This document shows positions 9,810 through 18,360 of a stretch of DNA of 64,000 nt, in pieces. Numbering within the stretch: position 1 is the first letter of the stretch; each line of letters begins with the position of its first letter. Both the position numbers and the translations under genes were made by a program. A model generated the notes under the pieces. The model searched no databases and was not told the origin of the DNA. It saw nothing but the letters and a program-made list of their open reading frames with translations. Source of the stretch: Roseovarius sp. 217 (lineage in GTDB: Bacteria; Pseudomonadota; Alphaproteobacteria; Rhodobacterales; Rhodobacteraceae); the NCBI RefSeq assembly GCF_000152845.1, contig NZ_CH902584.1:1975815-2039814 (forward strand), in the 5' to 3' direction.

Positions 9810-9861
9810 GGTGGGCAATCTGCCCACCCTACCATCCCCGTAGGGTGCGCCGACGCGCACC
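9810..9861 (+). repeat. fusA-tuf intergenic hairpin chain
   Basis: Three palindromes share this 52-base stretch. GGTGGGC/GCCCACC pairs with a 5-base loop at 9810-9828. CACCCTAC/GTAGGGTG pairs at 9825-9847. GGTGCGC/GCGCACC pairs with a 4-base loop at 9844-9861. The first and second compete for shared bases, as do the second and third. The first hairpin resembles the GGTGGGGTAA...CCCACCCTAC core of the repeats at 13224 and 14471. There is no U-tract, so this is not a plain terminator. It may be a dispersed extragenic repeat, an mRNA-processing site, or both. Confidence 0.6.
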
Positions 9862-9890
9862 GCACATGAACAAAAGAAGGAGCCAGTATC

Positions 9891-11066
9891 ATGGCAAAGG
9901 AAAAGTTTGCACGTAACAAGCCGCATGTGAACATCGGCACGATTGGTCACGTTGACCACGGCAAGACGACGTTGACTGCGGCGATCACCAAGTATTTTGG
10001 CGAATTCCGGGCCTATGACCAGATCGACGGTGCGCCTGAAGAAAAGGCGCGCGGGATCACGATCTCGACCGCGCATGTGGAATACGAGACCGAGGCGCGT
10101 CACTACGCCCATGTCGACTGCCCCGGCCACGCCGACTATGTGAAGAACATGATCACCGGTGCCGCGCAGATGGACGGCGCGATCCTGGTTGTGAACGCCG
10201 CTGACGGCCCGATGCCGCAGACCCGCGAGCATATCCTGCTCGGTCGTCAGGTCGGCATCCCCTTCATGGTCGTCTACATGAACAAGGTCGATCAGGTCGA
10301 TGACGAAGAGCTGCTGGAACTGGTGGAGATGGAGATCCGCGAGCTTCTGACCTCTTACGACTATCCGGGCGACGATATTCCGATCGTGCGCGGCTCGGCG
10401 CTGCATGCGATGAACGGCACCCAGCCGGAAATCGGCGAGAATTCGATCCGCGCGCTGATGGCGGCTGTGGATGAGTATATCCCGACCCCGGCGCGCGCCG
10501 TGGATCAGCCGTTCCTGATGCCGATCGAAGACGTGTTCTCGATCTCGGGCCGTGGCACGGTTGTGACCGGCCGGATCGAGCGTGGCGTGATCAATGTTGG
10601 CGACAGCATCGAGATCGTGGGGATCAAGGACACCAAGACGACGACCTGTACCGGCGTCGAGATGTTCCGCAAGCTCTTGGATCGTGGGGAAGCGGGCGAC
10701 AACGTCGGCGTTCTGCTGCGCGGCATCGACCGTGAGGGCGTTGAGCGTGGTCAGGTTCTGTGCAAGCCGAAATCGGTTCTGCCGCACACCAAGTTCGAGG
10801 CCGAGGCCTATATCCTGACCAAGGAAGAGGGTGGCCGTCACACGCCGTTCTTTGCCAACTACCGTCCGCAGTTCTACTTCCGTACCACGGATGTGACCGG
10901 CACGGTGATGCTGCCCGAAGGCACCGAAATGGTGATGCCCGGCGACAACCTGAAGTTCACGGTTGAACTGATCGCGCCGATCGCCATGGAAGACGGCCTG
11001 CGTTTCGCCATCCGCGAAGGCGGCCGCACCGTCGGCGCCGGCGTCGTGTCGAAGATCATCGAGTAA
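9891..11066 (+). CDS. tuf: translation elongation factor Tu
   Basis: A 391-residue EF-Tu, normal for alphaproteobacteria. GTPase motifs are [14 protein letters not shown] (near residue 18), the RGITIST switch [17 protein letters not shown] and the SAL motif. Domains II and III follow, ending in [10 protein letters not shown]-Tu brings aminoacyl-tRNA to the A site. The ribosome site AAGGAG precedes the ATG by a good spacing. Many proteobacteria carry a second tuf copy; only one is in this window. It is followed by a GC-rich hairpin and then rpsJ, so the str and S10 parts are joined here. Confidence 0.98.
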   Translation: MAKEKFARNKPHVNIGTIGHVDHGKTTLTAAITKYFGEFRAYDQIDGAPEEKARGITISTAHVEYETEARHYAHVDCPGHADYVKNMITGAAQMDGAILVVNAADGPMPQTREHILLGRQVGIPFMVVYMNKVDQVDDEELLELVEMEIRELLTSYDYPGDDIPIVRGSALHAMNGTQPEIGENSIRALMAAVDEYIPTPARAVDQPFLMPIEDVFSISGRGTVVTGRIERGVINVGDSIEIVGIKDTKTTTCTGVEMFRKLLDRGEAGDNVGVLLRGIDREGVERGQVLCKPKSVLPHTKFEAEAYILTKEEGGRHTPFFANYRPQFYFRTTDVTGTVMLPEGTEMVMPGDNLKFTVELIAPIAMEDGLRFAIREGGRTVGAGVVSKIIE

Positions 11067-11087
11067 CAACCTTTAAGGGTTCGACGA

Positions 11088-11116
11088 GGGAGGCCGGGTG
11101 GTCCGGCCTTCCTCCC
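11088..11116 (+). terminator. GC-rich hairpin between tuf and rpsJ
   Basis: AGGCCGG (11091-11097) pairs with CCGGCCT (11103-11109), and flanking purine and pyrimidine runs extend the stem. The next bases (ATCAACTCC) are not a U-tract. It therefore looks like a partial terminator or mRNA-stability element that lowers read-through from the very highly expressed tuf into rpsJ, rather than a full stop. Confidence 0.45.
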
Positions 11117-11149
11117 TATCAACTCCAATGCCGCGAAAGGCTAAGACAA

Positions 11150-11458
11150 ATGCAAAGCCAAAATATTCGCATTCGGCTCAAGGCGTTTGACTACCGTGTG
11201 CTGGATGCCAGCACTCAGGAAATCGTCAACACTGCCAAACGGACCGGTGCCCAAGTGCGTGGGCCGATCCCGCTGCCGAACAAGATCGAGAAGTTCACCG
11301 TTCTGCGCAGCCCGCACGTGAACAAGAAATCCCGCGATCAATTCGAGATCCGGACGCACAAGCGTCTTTTGGACATCGTTGATCCCACGCCGCAGACGGT
11401 GGACGCGCTGATGAAGCTCGACCTCGCCGCTGGCGTGGACGTGCAGATTTCGGTTTAA
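11150..11458 (+). CDS. rpsJ: 30S ribosomal protein S10
   Basis: A 102-residue S10, full length, with the conserved [13 protein letters not shown] start and the [19 protein letters not shown] loop. S10 is part of the 30S head and, as NusE, also takes part in transcription antitermination with NusB. It opens the S10 part of the locus, 83 bases after tuf, and is followed 12 bases later by rplC. No separate strong promoter was found in the short tuf-rpsJ gap, so it is probably transcribed from the rpsL promoter. Confidence 0.98.
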   Translation: MQSQNIRIRLKAFDYRVLDASTQEIVNTAKRTGAQVRGPIPLPNKIEKFTVLRSPHVNKKSRDQFEIRTHKRLLDIVDPTPQTVDALMKLDLAAGVDVQISV

Positions 11459-11470
11459 GGAGAGCAAGAG

Positions 11471-12313
11471 ATGTTGCGCTCTGGTGTGATCGCGAAAAAA
11501 GTCGGCATGACCCGGCTTTTCCTCGAAGACGGCAAGCAGGTTCCTGTGACCGTTCTTCAATTGGACAAACTTCAGGTGGTGGCACAGCGCACCCCTGAGA
11601 AAGACGGCTATACGGCCGTGCAACTGGGGGCAGGAACCGCAAAGGCCAAGCGCACGACGCAGGCCATGCGCGGTCATTTTGCCGCCGCCAAGGTCGAGCC
11701 CAAGCGCAAGATCGCGGAATTCCGCGTGGCGCCTGAGAACATGATCAACGTGGGTGAGGAAATCACCGCTGACCATTACTTTGAAGGTCAGTTCGTGGAT
11801 GTGTCCGGCACCTCGATCGGTAAGGGTTTTGCCGGTGCGATGAAGCGCCACAACTTTGGCGGTCTGCGGGCCAGCCACGGTGTGTCGATCAGCCACCGTT
11901 CGCACGGCTCGACGGGTCAGTGTCAGGATCCGGGCAAGGTGTTCAAAGGCAAGAAGATGGCCGGACACATGGGCGCCGCCAAGGTGACCACGCAGAACCT
12001 GCAGGTCATCAAGACCGACGCGGATCGTGGCCTGATCATGATCAAGGGCGCTGTTCCGGGCTCCAAGGGCGGTTGGGTGACGATCAAGGATGCGGTCAAG
12101 AAGCCGTTCCCCGAGAACGCCATTCTGCCCGCTGGTCTGCGGTCTGCTGCGGAAGAAGCTGCCAAGGCCGCTGAGGCCGCTGCCGCTGCCGCCGCTGCTG
12201 AGGCGGAAGCGGAAGCCAAACGTCTGGCCGAAGAGGCTGCTGCCGCTGAAGAAGCTGCTCTGAAAGAGGCTGAGGCCAGCATTCAGGCCGAGAAGAAGGA
12301 AGGCGAGGAATGA
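11471..12313 (+). CDS. rplC: 50S ribosomal protein L3 with extended Ala/Glu-rich C-terminus
   Basis: A 280-residue L3. Residues 1 to about 215 are a normal L3, with [13 protein letters not shown] at the start and [20 protein letters not shown] holding the conserved Gln that PrmB methylates in E. coli. L3 helps start 50S assembly near the peptidyl-transferase centre. The last 65 residues are unusual: a run of Ala, Glu and Lys with strong helix and coiled-coil character, absent from E. coli L3 (about 209 residues). The tail is in frame and uses normal codons. It ends with a four-base overlap with rplD. Confidence 0.97.
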   Translation: MLRSGVIAKKVGMTRLFLEDGKQVPVTVLQLDKLQVVAQRTPEKDGYTAVQLGAGTAKAKRTTQAMRGHFAAAKVEPKRKIAEFRVAPENMINVGEEITADHYFEGQFVDVSGTSIGKGFAGAMKRHNFGGLRASHGVSISHRSHGSTGQCQDPGKVFKGKKMAGHMGAAKVTTQNLQVIKTDADRGLIMIKGAVPGSKGGWVTIKDAVKKPFPENAILPAGLRSAAEEAAKAAEAAAAAAAAEAEAEAKRLAEEAAAAEEAALKEAEASIQAEKKEGEE

Positions 12314-12927
12314 AACTCGACGTGATCAAACTGGACGGCGGCACGGCCGGCTCGGTCGATCTGGGCGAAGACATCTTCGGCCTGGAGCCGCGCGCGGACA
12401 TCCTGCACCGCGTCGTCCGCTGGCAGCGCAACAAGGCGCAAGCCGGCACGCACAAGGTCAAGACCCGGTCGGAAACCAGCTATTCCACCAAGAAGATCTA
12501 TCGCCAGAAGGGCACCGGCGGCGCACGCCACGGTGACAAGAACGCGCCGATCTTCCGTCACGGTGGTATCTACAAGGGTCCGACGCCCCGCAGCCATGCC
12601 CATGACCTGCCCAAGAAGGTCCGTGCGCTTGGTCTCAAGCATGCGCTCTCGGCCAAGGCCAAGGCGGGTGAGCTTGTGATCATCGACGTCGCATCGTCGA
12701 ATGGCAAGACGGGTGAGTTGGCCAAGCAGGTCAAGAACCTCGGCTGGAAGCGCGCGCTGGTGATTGATGGCGCACAGGTGAATGCCGAATTCGCGCGTGC
12801 TGCGGCCAATATCGAGGGTCTCGATGTGCTGCCGTCGATGGGCGCAAACGTCTATGACATCCTCAAGCGCGACACGCTCGTGCTGACCAAAGCGGGTGTC
12901 GAAGCACTGGAGGCTCGTCTGAAATGA
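12310..12927 (+). CDS. rplD: 50S ribosomal protein L4
   Basis: A 205-residue L4, usual length, with the conserved extended loop ([23 protein letters not shown], near residues 55-78) that lines the nascent-peptide exit tunnel. Changes in this loop cause macrolide resistance in other bacteria; the KGTGGARHG core here is normal. In E. coli, L4 also represses its own S10 operon by binding the leader RNA. Four-base overlaps join it to rplC and rplW, so the three are translationally coupled. Confidence 0.98.
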   Translation: MKLDVIKLDGGTAGSVDLGEDIFGLEPRADILHRVVRWQRNKAQAGTHKVKTRSETSYSTKKIYRQKGTGGARHGDKNAPIFRHGGIYKGPTPRSHAHDLPKKVRALGLKHALSAKAKAGELVIIDVASSNGKTGELAKQVKNLGWKRALVIDGAQVNAEFARAAANIEGLDVLPSMGANVYDILKRDTLVLTKAGVEALEARLK

Positions 12928-13220
12928 GCGCTAAACCTGAACATTACGATGTGATCCGCAAGCCGATCATCACCGAGAAGGCCACGATGGCCTCTGAGAA
13001 TGGTGCGGTTGTGTTCGAGGTCCACATGGACGCCAACAAACCCCAGATCAAGGAGGCCGTAGAGGCGCTCTTTGGGGTGAAGGTGAAAGCTGTGAACACC
13101 ACGATCACCAAGGGCAAGCAAAAGCGTTTCCGGGGTCAGCTTGGTCGTCGGAATGACGTCAAGAAGGCCTATGTGACGCTGGCCGAAGGCAACACGATCG
13201 ACGTCACCACGGGTCTGTGA
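12924..13220 (+). CDS. rplW: 50S ribosomal protein L23
   Basis: A 98-residue L23 with the conserved [16 protein letters not shown] start and [32 protein letters not shown] core. L23 sits at the mouth of the exit tunnel and docks SRP and trigger factor. It is the last gene of the first ribosomal block. Where rplB would normally follow within a few bases, a 2.4 kb interruption begins with a repeat that contains a terminator-like stem. Confidence 0.98.
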   Translation: MSAKPEHYDVIRKPIITEKATMASENGAVVFEVHMDANKPQIKEAVEALFGVKVKAVNTTITKGKQKRFRGQLGRRNDVKKAYVTLAEGNTIDVTTGL

Positions 13221-13223
13221 TCG

Positions 13224-13292
13224 CGGTGGGGTAATGCCCACCCTACAGATTGAGATTTGAACCCCGGCTGCCGAAAGGTGGGCGGGGTTTGG
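13224..13292 (+). repeat. 69-bp direct repeat, copy 1, with terminator-like stem
   Basis: This 69-base unit begins CGGTGGGGTAATGCCCACCC and ends GGCGGGGTTTGG. It matches 14471-14539 at 66 of 69 positions, with two changes near base 12-13 and one near base 24. AACCCCG near 13260 pairs with CGGGGTT near 13283, and T-rich sequence (TTGGTTGTTGTTT) follows, so this copy probably acts as the rplW terminator. The two copies flank the AT-rich hypothetical gene. Confidence 0.85.
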
Positions 13293-13411
13293 TTGTTGTT
13301 TGGGCCGCGAGAGGGGAGTCCATTTGACTGATGCTGGACGAACTACAGTCTGGACATTCTGATGATCCAGCATATGACAGAATTCAATTTTGCAACGAAA
13401 GTGGGGAGCCT

Positions 13412-14158
13412 ATGTCAATGCCAAAGTGGATGGGGATAATTGCGGCACTCGCAATTGTTGGATTTGGGCTGCTGTTCTCAAATGACCTTACCAAACATCA
13501 GTCACATTCAACTCCAGTTGAGATTCTCGCATCTACAAGTGACGATATTGTCGGTCAGTGGAGAAGCGTCGTAGAGAACCCTACTCACCCAAATACAGTA
13601 GCGCAGCGTTATATGCGGCATACCTTTTTCTCAGATGGAGAATTGGTCGTAGAGAACGAAGAAAATAACTCGATCAGCTACGAATGGAGGTATGATAACG
13701 GCATCTTCATCGCCACACGTTCAAGCGGAACAAATGAATTTATTGAGCATTTTAGATTGATTGACCGCGACACGCTCGAAAAAGTTTTGTTTCAAAGCAC
13801 CATAGGTGGAAAGCCCTTAGCCAATTACAATCCCGAAGATGAATTCATAAGGCAGGGCAGTGGAAAAGAAGGTTCAATGGAAATGTTGGATATTTTCGCG
13901 TCTGCTAACAGTGCGATGAATTTTGTTGATCCTAGTACGCTCTCAGTCGGCTCATCGTACACATTGAGCCGGAAAACTCCGATTGCGCCCGACTACGTCG
14001 CATCCGATTTAGCAGAAATTCGATACGCTCCGCCGGGACAAATGATAGAGATTATTGAACAAACCCTTGTTGAAAACAAAATGTGGTATCGGGTGCGGAC
14101 CGGAGATAGCGAAGGATGGATTAACAGCATCGCGTTGTTTGGTCAGGACCTTAATTGA
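13412..14158 (+). CDS. hypothetical membrane-anchored protein with SH3-like C-terminus
   Basis: A 248-residue protein of unknown function. MSMPKWMGIIAALAIVGFGL is a signal anchor or single N-terminal membrane segment. The middle (about 40-140) has a GQWRSVVENP...YEWRYDNGIFIATR pattern like a small lipocalin-type beta domain. The last 70 residues (IRYAPPGQMIEIIEQTLVEN, WYRVRTGDSEGWI) read like a bacterial SH3 domain. The ATG at 13412 has GGGGAG upstream; the frame opens at 13331 but that extension has no ribosome site. The gene is clearly more AT-rich than its neighbours and uses different codons, which suggests horizontal gain. Confidence 0.7.
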   Translation: MSMPKWMGIIAALAIVGFGLLFSNDLTKHQSHSTPVEILASTSDDIVGQWRSVVENPTHPNTVAQRYMRHTFFSDGELVVENEENNSISYEWRYDNGIFIATRSSGTNEFIEHFRLIDRDTLEKVLFQSTIGGKPLANYNPEDEFIRQGSGKEGSMEMLDIFASANSAMNFVDPSTLSVGSSYTLSRKTPIAPDYVASDLAEIRYAPPGQMIEIIEQTLVENKMWYRVRTGDSEGWINSIALFGQDLN

Positions 14159-14619
14159 GCCCTTTCCTCGGTTCAGGCCTAGTTGTTCTAAAAGCAGTGG
14201 GGCCGCAGCGCAGACCTTCATCCACAAGAACATCCCGCGCGGGACAAGGCGCGGAGCGCCGCCGCGCGATCGCCAGACCGCCCCCCGGTCTGGCGATTAT
14301 GAGGGGTAGGGCTGCACTTTGGGGTTTTATGGGTTTTGTTTGGATAAAGTGCCAGTTTCGGCCGTTGCTTCGCCACACCGCGGTCTGGCCATCGCGCCGC
14401 TCTTTCCGCCTTATTTCCATCCCATCCCATTGACTGCATGAACGGCGTTCCGCATCAGAGCCGATAGCGACGGTGGGGTAACACCCACCCTACGGATTGA
14501 GATTTGAACCCCGGCTGCCGAAAGGTGGGCGGGGTTTGGCATTTGGAACAAGTGCCTTTTCACCGGAGCGGGGCAATGATACCTGATGCGGCAATGACCT
14601 CTGGGAATGAGACATCTCA
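14159..14619. other. 461-bp gap without a supported gene
   Basis: I see no convincing gene. At 14269-14297 a perfect 12-base stem (ATCGCCAGACCG/CGGTCTGGCGAT) has a five-C loop. A degenerate relative of its right arm (GGTCTGGCCATCGCG) lies near 14383-14397. The second 69-bp repeat is at 14471-14539. The remainder is GC-rich filler with short open frames only. Confidence 0.6.
14471..14539 (+). repeat. 69-bp direct repeat, copy 2
   Basis: This copy is near-identical to 13224-13292 (66 of 69 bases), in the same orientation and 1247 bases downstream. It keeps the GGTGGG...CCCACC hairpin and the AACCCCG...CGGGGTT stem, but the T-rich tail of copy 1 is replaced by CATTTGGAAC. It may be the duplicated end of the rplW terminator left by insertion of the intervening segment. 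Confidence 0.85.
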
Positions 14620-15378
14620 ATGCAGCTAGAAATCGACATTGAAGCCGAAGCTGCGGAGGATCGGATTGCAGCGCTCGATCTCAGTTGCTTTGATCGCAAC
14701 GATCTTGTGAACCTGATTTTGCAGCGGTCCGAAGTGATGTTCGACCGCCCCAAATCGGGACGTGTGATCAAGGCCTGGCAAGAGGGTAATGACGCGCCGA
14801 TCCAAGCTGTGGTGGATGACATGGGCGACACCATCGCGCGCCGGGCCGCAGGGGTCATTCATGCCGAATACAAAGCGATCAAAGGGCTTTTGCAGGAGCT
14901 GAACCCGAAGCGCATCGCGGATATTGGCTGTGGCTATGGGTTTTTCGATCTCTTTGCGGCGCAGGACCTGACCTGCACAGTGCTGTTGATTGATATCGAA
15001 TCGAATACGCATCGGCATTTCGGTTTTAACGCTGAGGGGGCGGCGTATTCATCGCTGAGCCGTGCGAGACACCTGCTCACGGCGAACGGGATCGCACCTG
15101 AGGCAATTGAAACGCTCAATCCCAATGAAACGACACCCGAGTCTGCGATGGCCGTGGATCTCGCTGTCAGCTTTCTGTCCTGTGGGTTTCACTATCCGGT
15201 GGATCTCTATTTGCCGTTTCTAGACAAGGTTTTGCGGCCCGGAGGGGCTGCGATTTTTGATCTGCGCAGGAATACGGCGGAGGAGCAGGCACGGAAGCTG
15301 GGGGTCTTTGGCGCGCTGTCCGATATGGACTCGCCGCCGAAATCGCGGCGCGTTCTGTTGCGAAAATCGAAACCTTAA
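14620..15378 (+). CDS. class I SAM-dependent methyltransferase of unknown target
   Basis: A 252-residue protein. Residues 1-90 are an alpha-helical region of its own. The SAM-binding motif I, IADIGCGYGFFDL, is near residue 105, followed by an acidic residue at the end of beta 2 (LLIDIES) and a typical LRPGGAAIFDLR motif near residue 213. The target cannot be read from the sequence. It lies inside the ribosomal locus, just upstream of the rplB promoter and downstream of a repeat. This invites a role in rRNA or ribosomal-protein methylation, but that is inference from position only. The start at 14620 has a weak GAGAC upstream. Confidence 0.75.
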   Translation: MQLEIDIEAEAAEDRIAALDLSCFDRNDLVNLILQRSEVMFDRPKSGRVIKAWQEGNDAPIQAVVDDMGDTIARRAAGVIHAEYKAIKGLLQELNPKRIADIGCGYGFFDLFAAQDLTCTVLLIDIESNTHRHFGFNAEGAAYSSLSRARHLLTANGIAPEAIETLNPNETTPESAMAVDLAVSFLSCGFHYPVDLYLPFLDKVLRPGGAAIFDLRRNTAEEQARKLGVFGALSDMDSPPKSRRVLLRKSKP

Positions 15379-15462
15379 AGCCTGCGGCAAGGGGTCGGGG
15401 GACGGGACTGGCGGTAAAGCGTCCCAAGGCCGTGCTGCGCCTTTAATTCTTGGTCAAACCCC

Positions 15463-15530
15463 TTGACCGCAAACGCGGCCTCCCCTATCAGACCCCATCC
15501 GCAAGGCCCCGGATTCGTCCGGGGCCTTGC
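15463..15530 (+). promoter_or_regulatory. rplB promoter and 5' leader hairpin
   Basis: TTGACC (15463-15468), 17 bases, TATCAG (15486-15491), then CCCCATCC (15493-15500). Directly after comes a perfect 12-bp hairpin, GCAAGGCCCCGG/CCGGGGCCTTGC (15501-15530, six-base loop). The hairpin lies within the first 15-30 transcribed bases, ahead of a leader of about 150 bases to rplB. It is too close to the start to be a terminator of the previous gene only, though it could do both. The same layout precedes rpmC. Confidence 0.75.
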
Positions 15531-15647
15531 AATTGTTCGCAAGAGCAATTCTAGCCGAGGACCTACGGGGCCTCATACCTTGGCCACCCTCGGGGGGCTA
15601 TAACATAGGCGGGGTATCCCGCCGTAAGCAAACGGAAGACAGAAAGC

Positions 15648-16490
15648 ATGGCACTCAAGTCGTATAAGCCGACGACGCCGGGCCAGCGTGGGCTGGTGCT
15701 GATCGACCGTTCGGAGCTGTGGAAAGGACGTCCGGTCAAATCTCTCACTGAGGGTTTGACCAAGCATGGCGGCCGGAACAATACCGGACGGATCACGATG
15801 CGTCGCAAGGGCGGCGGGGCGAAACGCCTCTATCGTATCGTCGATTTCAAGCGGACAAAGTTCGATATCTCGGCAACGGTTGAACGGATCGAATATGACC
15901 CGAACCGGACCGCGTTCATCGCGCTGATCAAATATGAAGATGGCGAGCAAGCCTATATCCTGGCGCCGCAGCGTCTGGCGATTGGCGACAAGGTTGTTGC
16001 CGCGGCGAAGGCCGACATCAAGCCGGGCAACGCGATGCCGTTCTCGGGCATGCCCATCGGTACGATCATTCACAACATCGAGCTGAAAGCTGGTAAGGGC
16101 GGGCAGATCGCACGCGCCGCTGGCACCTATGCGCAATTCGTGGGCCGCGACGGTGGCTATGCTCAGATCCGTCTGAGCTCGGGCGAGCTGCGTCTGGTGC
16201 GTCAGGAATGCATGGCCACCGTTGGTGCCGTCAGCAACCCCGACAACAGCAACCAGAACTACGGTAAAGCTGGTCGCATGCGTCACAAGGGCATCCGCCC
16301 GTCTGTGCGTGGTGTCGTGATGAACCCGATCGATCACCCGCATGGTGGTGGTGAGGGTCGCACCTCGGGTGGTCGTCACCCGGTCACGCCCTGGGGTAAA
16401 CCCACCAAGGGCGCGCGCACCCGCAACAAGAACAAGGCGTCGCAGGATCTCATCGTGCGCTCGCGTCACGCCAAGAAGAAGGGCCGCTAA
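15648..16490 (+). CDS. rplB: 50S ribosomal protein L2
   Basis: A 280-residue L2, full length. It starts [15 protein letters not shown] and has the [21 protein letters not shown]-binding segment. The conserved [13 protein letters not shown] near residue 225 holds the histidine needed for peptidyl-transferase activity. L2 ties the two subunits together and binds 23S rRNA domain IV. It opens the second ribosomal block under its own promoter and is followed three bases later by rpsS. Confidence 0.98.
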   Translation: MALKSYKPTTPGQRGLVLIDRSELWKGRPVKSLTEGLTKHGGRNNTGRITMRRKGGGAKRLYRIVDFKRTKFDISATVERIEYDPNRTAFIALIKYEDGEQAYILAPQRLAIGDKVVAAAKADIKPGNAMPFSGMPIGTIIHNIELKAGKGGQIARAAGTYAQFVGRDGGYAQIRLSSGELRLVRQECMATVGAVSNPDNSNQNYGKAGRMRHKGIRPSVRGVVMNPIDHPHGGGEGRTSGGRHPVTPWGKPTKGARTRNKNKASQDLIVRSRHAKKKGR

Positions 16491-16493
16491 CAC

Positions 16494-16772
16494 ATGGCAC
16501 GTTCTGTATGGAAAGGCCCCTTTGTCGATGCCTATGTCTTGAAAAAGGCAGAAGCATCGCGTGAGTCGGGGCGCAATGAAGTCATCAAGATCTGGTCGCG
16601 TCGTTCGACGATCCTGCCGCAATTCGTGGGTCTCACGTTTGGCGTCTACAACGGCCACAAGCATATCCCTGTCAACGTCAGCGAAGACATGATTGGTCAG
16701 AAGTTCGGTGAGTATTCGCCGACCCGGACCTATTACGGTCATGCCGCCGACAAAAAAGCGAAGCGGAAGTAA
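16494..16772 (+). CDS. rpsS: 30S ribosomal protein S19
   Basis: A 92-residue S19 with the family features [11 protein letters not shown] at the start, [24 protein letters not shown] and [25 protein letters not shown]19 pairs with S13 in the 30S head and contacts 16S rRNA helix 42 and the A-site finger. Spacing to rplB and rplV is three bases on each side, so translation is probably coupled through the block. Confidence 0.98.
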   Translation: MARSVWKGPFVDAYVLKKAEASRESGRNEVIKIWSRRSTILPQFVGLTFGVYNGHKHIPVNVSEDMIGQKFGEYSPTRTYYGHAADKKAKRK

Positions 16773-16775
16773 GTC

Positions 16776-17156
16776 ATGGGCAAGGAAAAGAACCCCCGCC
16801 GCGTGGCAGACAACGAAGCGATGGCCAAGTTGCGCATGCTTCGTACCAGCCCGCAGAAGCTCAACCTCGTTGCCGCGATGATCCGTGGCAAGAAGGTCGA
16901 CAAGGCGCTGACCGATCTGACATTCTCGAACAAGCGCATCGCCGCTGACGTCAAGAAATGTCTCCAGTCGGCGATTGCCAATGCCGAGAACAACCACAAT
17001 CTCGATGTGGATGGTCTGGTTGTGGCAGAGGCCTATGTCGGCAAGAACCTTGTGATGAAGCGTGGCCGTCCGCGTGCCCGTGGTCGCTTTGGCGCGCTCA
17101 AAAAGCCGTTCTCGGAGCTGACAATCAAGGTGCGTGAAATTGAGGAGCAAGCCTAA
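16776..17156 (+). CDS. rplV: 50S ribosomal protein L22
   Basis: A 126-residue L22. The globular domain is followed by the long beta-hairpin ([24 protein letters not shown], near residues 88-112) that reaches into the exit tunnel next to L4 and is a site of macrolide resistance in other bacteria. The tip sequence is normal. Its stop codon shares one base with the rpsC start (TAATG). Confidence 0.98.
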   Translation: MGKEKNPRRVADNEAMAKLRMLRTSPQKLNLVAAMIRGKKVDKALTDLTFSNKRIAADVKKCLQSAIANAENNHNLDVDGLVVAEAYVGKNLVMKRGRPRARGRFGALKKPFSELTIKVREIEEQA

Positions 17157-17863
17157 TGGGTAACAAAGTCAATCCGATTGGCATGCGCCTGCAGGTGAAC
17201 CGCACCTGGGACAGCCGCTGGTATGCCGACACCAAGGACTATGGCAATCTGCTGCTCGAGGATCTTGCGATGCGCAAGTTCATCGGCGAAGAGTGCAAGC
17301 AAGCCGGGATCAGCCGTGTGATCATCGAGCGTCCGCACAAAAAGTGCCGCGTGACGATCCACACCGCACGTCCGGGCGTGATCATCGGCAAGAAAGGCGC
17401 CGATATCGAGGGTCTGCGCAAGAAGCTGGCGGCGATGACCGCAAGCGAATTGCACCTCAATATCGTCGAAGTTCGCAAGCCCGAGCTGGATGCGGCCCTT
17501 GTGGGTGAGAGCATCGCACAGCAGCTTGAGCGTCGTGTATCCTTCCGGCGCGCCATGAAGCGTGCCGTGCAGAACGCGATGCGCATGGGTGCCTTGGGTA
17601 TCCGGGTGAACGTCTCTGGCCGTCTTGGCGGTGCCGAGATCGCGCGGACTGAATGGTATCGTGAGGGCCGGGTTCCGCTCCACACGCTGCGTGCGGATAT
17701 CGACTATGCCCCCGTCGAGGCCACAACGGCCTATGGGATCATCGGTATCAAGGTCTGGATCTTCAAGGGTGAAATCATGGAGCACGATCCCGGTGCCCGT
17801 GACCGCAAAGCCCAGGAACTCCAGGATGGTCCCGCGCCCCGTGGCGCCGGCGGCCGCCGTTAA
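17156..17863 (+). CDS. rpsC: 30S ribosomal protein S3
   Basis: A 235-residue S3 with an N-terminal KH domain ([20 protein letters not shown] near residue 75, with the GxxG loop). A C-terminal domain follows, with the conserved [25 protein letters not shown], which forms part of the mRNA entry tunnel and helicase. The C-terminus ends in a short basic, Arg/Gly-rich tail, as in other alphaproteobacteria. It lies 13 bases before rplP. Confidence 0.98.
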   Translation: MGNKVNPIGMRLQVNRTWDSRWYADTKDYGNLLLEDLAMRKFIGEECKQAGISRVIIERPHKKCRVTIHTARPGVIIGKKGADIEGLRKKLAAMTASELHLNIVEVRKPELDAALVGESIAQQLERRVSFRRAMKRAVQNAMRMGALGIRVNVSGRLGGAEIARTEWYREGRVPLHTLRADIDYAPVEATTAYGIIGIKVWIFKGEIMEHDPGARDRKAQELQDGPAPRGAGGRR

Positions 17864-17876
17864 GGAGGAATGAAAG

Positions 17877-18290
17877 ATGCTTCAACCAAAGCGCACCAAA
17901 TTCCGCAAGATGCACAAAGGCCGGATCAAGGGCGAAGCCAAAGGCGGCTCTGATCTGAACTTTGGCACTTTCGGTCTCAAGGCCACTCAGCCCGAGCGTA
18001 TCACAGCGCGCCAGATCGAGGCCGCTCGTCGTGCCATGACGCGTCACATGAAACGTCAGGGCCGTGTCTGGATCCGGATTTTCCCGGATACGCCGGTTTC
18101 CTCCAAGCCCACCGAGGTTCGGATGGGTAAAGGTAAGGGGTCGGTCGATTACTGGGCCTGCCGGGTCAAGCCGGGCCGGGTGATGTTCGAGATCGACGGT
18201 GTGAGCGAAGAGATCGCCTTTGAGGCGCTGCGTCTGGCGGCCATGAAGTTGCCGATCAAGACCCGCGTCGTGGTCCGCGAGGACTGGTAA
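17877..18290 (+). CDS. rplP: 50S ribosomal protein L16
   Basis: A 137-residue L16 with the [16 protein letters not shown] start. The segment [20 protein letters not shown] contains the arginine region that E. coli hydroxylates at R81 through RoxA. L16 contacts the tRNA elbow at the A site. It is the last gene of the second block. A rho-independent terminator follows at 18322, and rpmC, the usual next gene, is 2.3 kb further on. Confidence 0.98.
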   Translation: MLQPKRTKFRKMHKGRIKGEAKGGSDLNFGTFGLKATQPERITARQIEAARRAMTRHMKRQGRVWIRIFPDTPVSSKPTEVRMGKGKGSVDYWACRVKPGRVMFEIDGVSEEIAFEALRLAAMKLPIKTRVVVREDW

Positions 18291-18321
18291 AGGCGGCGGG
18301 GTAACACCCACGCTGAGAATT

Positions 18322-18354
18322 GCCCCTGTGCGAGAGATCGCGCGGGGGTTTTTT
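18322..18354 (+). terminator. rho-independent terminator after rplP
   Basis: CCCC, a mismatch and GCGA pair with TCGC and GGGG around a GAGA loop, followed by six T residues (18349-18354). It closes the rplB-rplP block. Just upstream, GGGGTAACACCCACGCT is a degenerate relative of the 69-bp repeat core seen at 13224 and 14471. Confidence 0.8.
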
Positions 18355-18360
18355 GTGGCG

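Noticed and set aside
14155..14433. Short plus-strand open frame in the gap after the hypothetical gene
   Set aside because: It runs through a hairpin, has no ribosome site and no protein-like composition.
13293..14470. Insertion sequence or transposon between the 69-bp repeats
   Set aside because: No transposase, no terminal inverted repeats at the edges, and the repeats are too long for target-site duplications of known elements.
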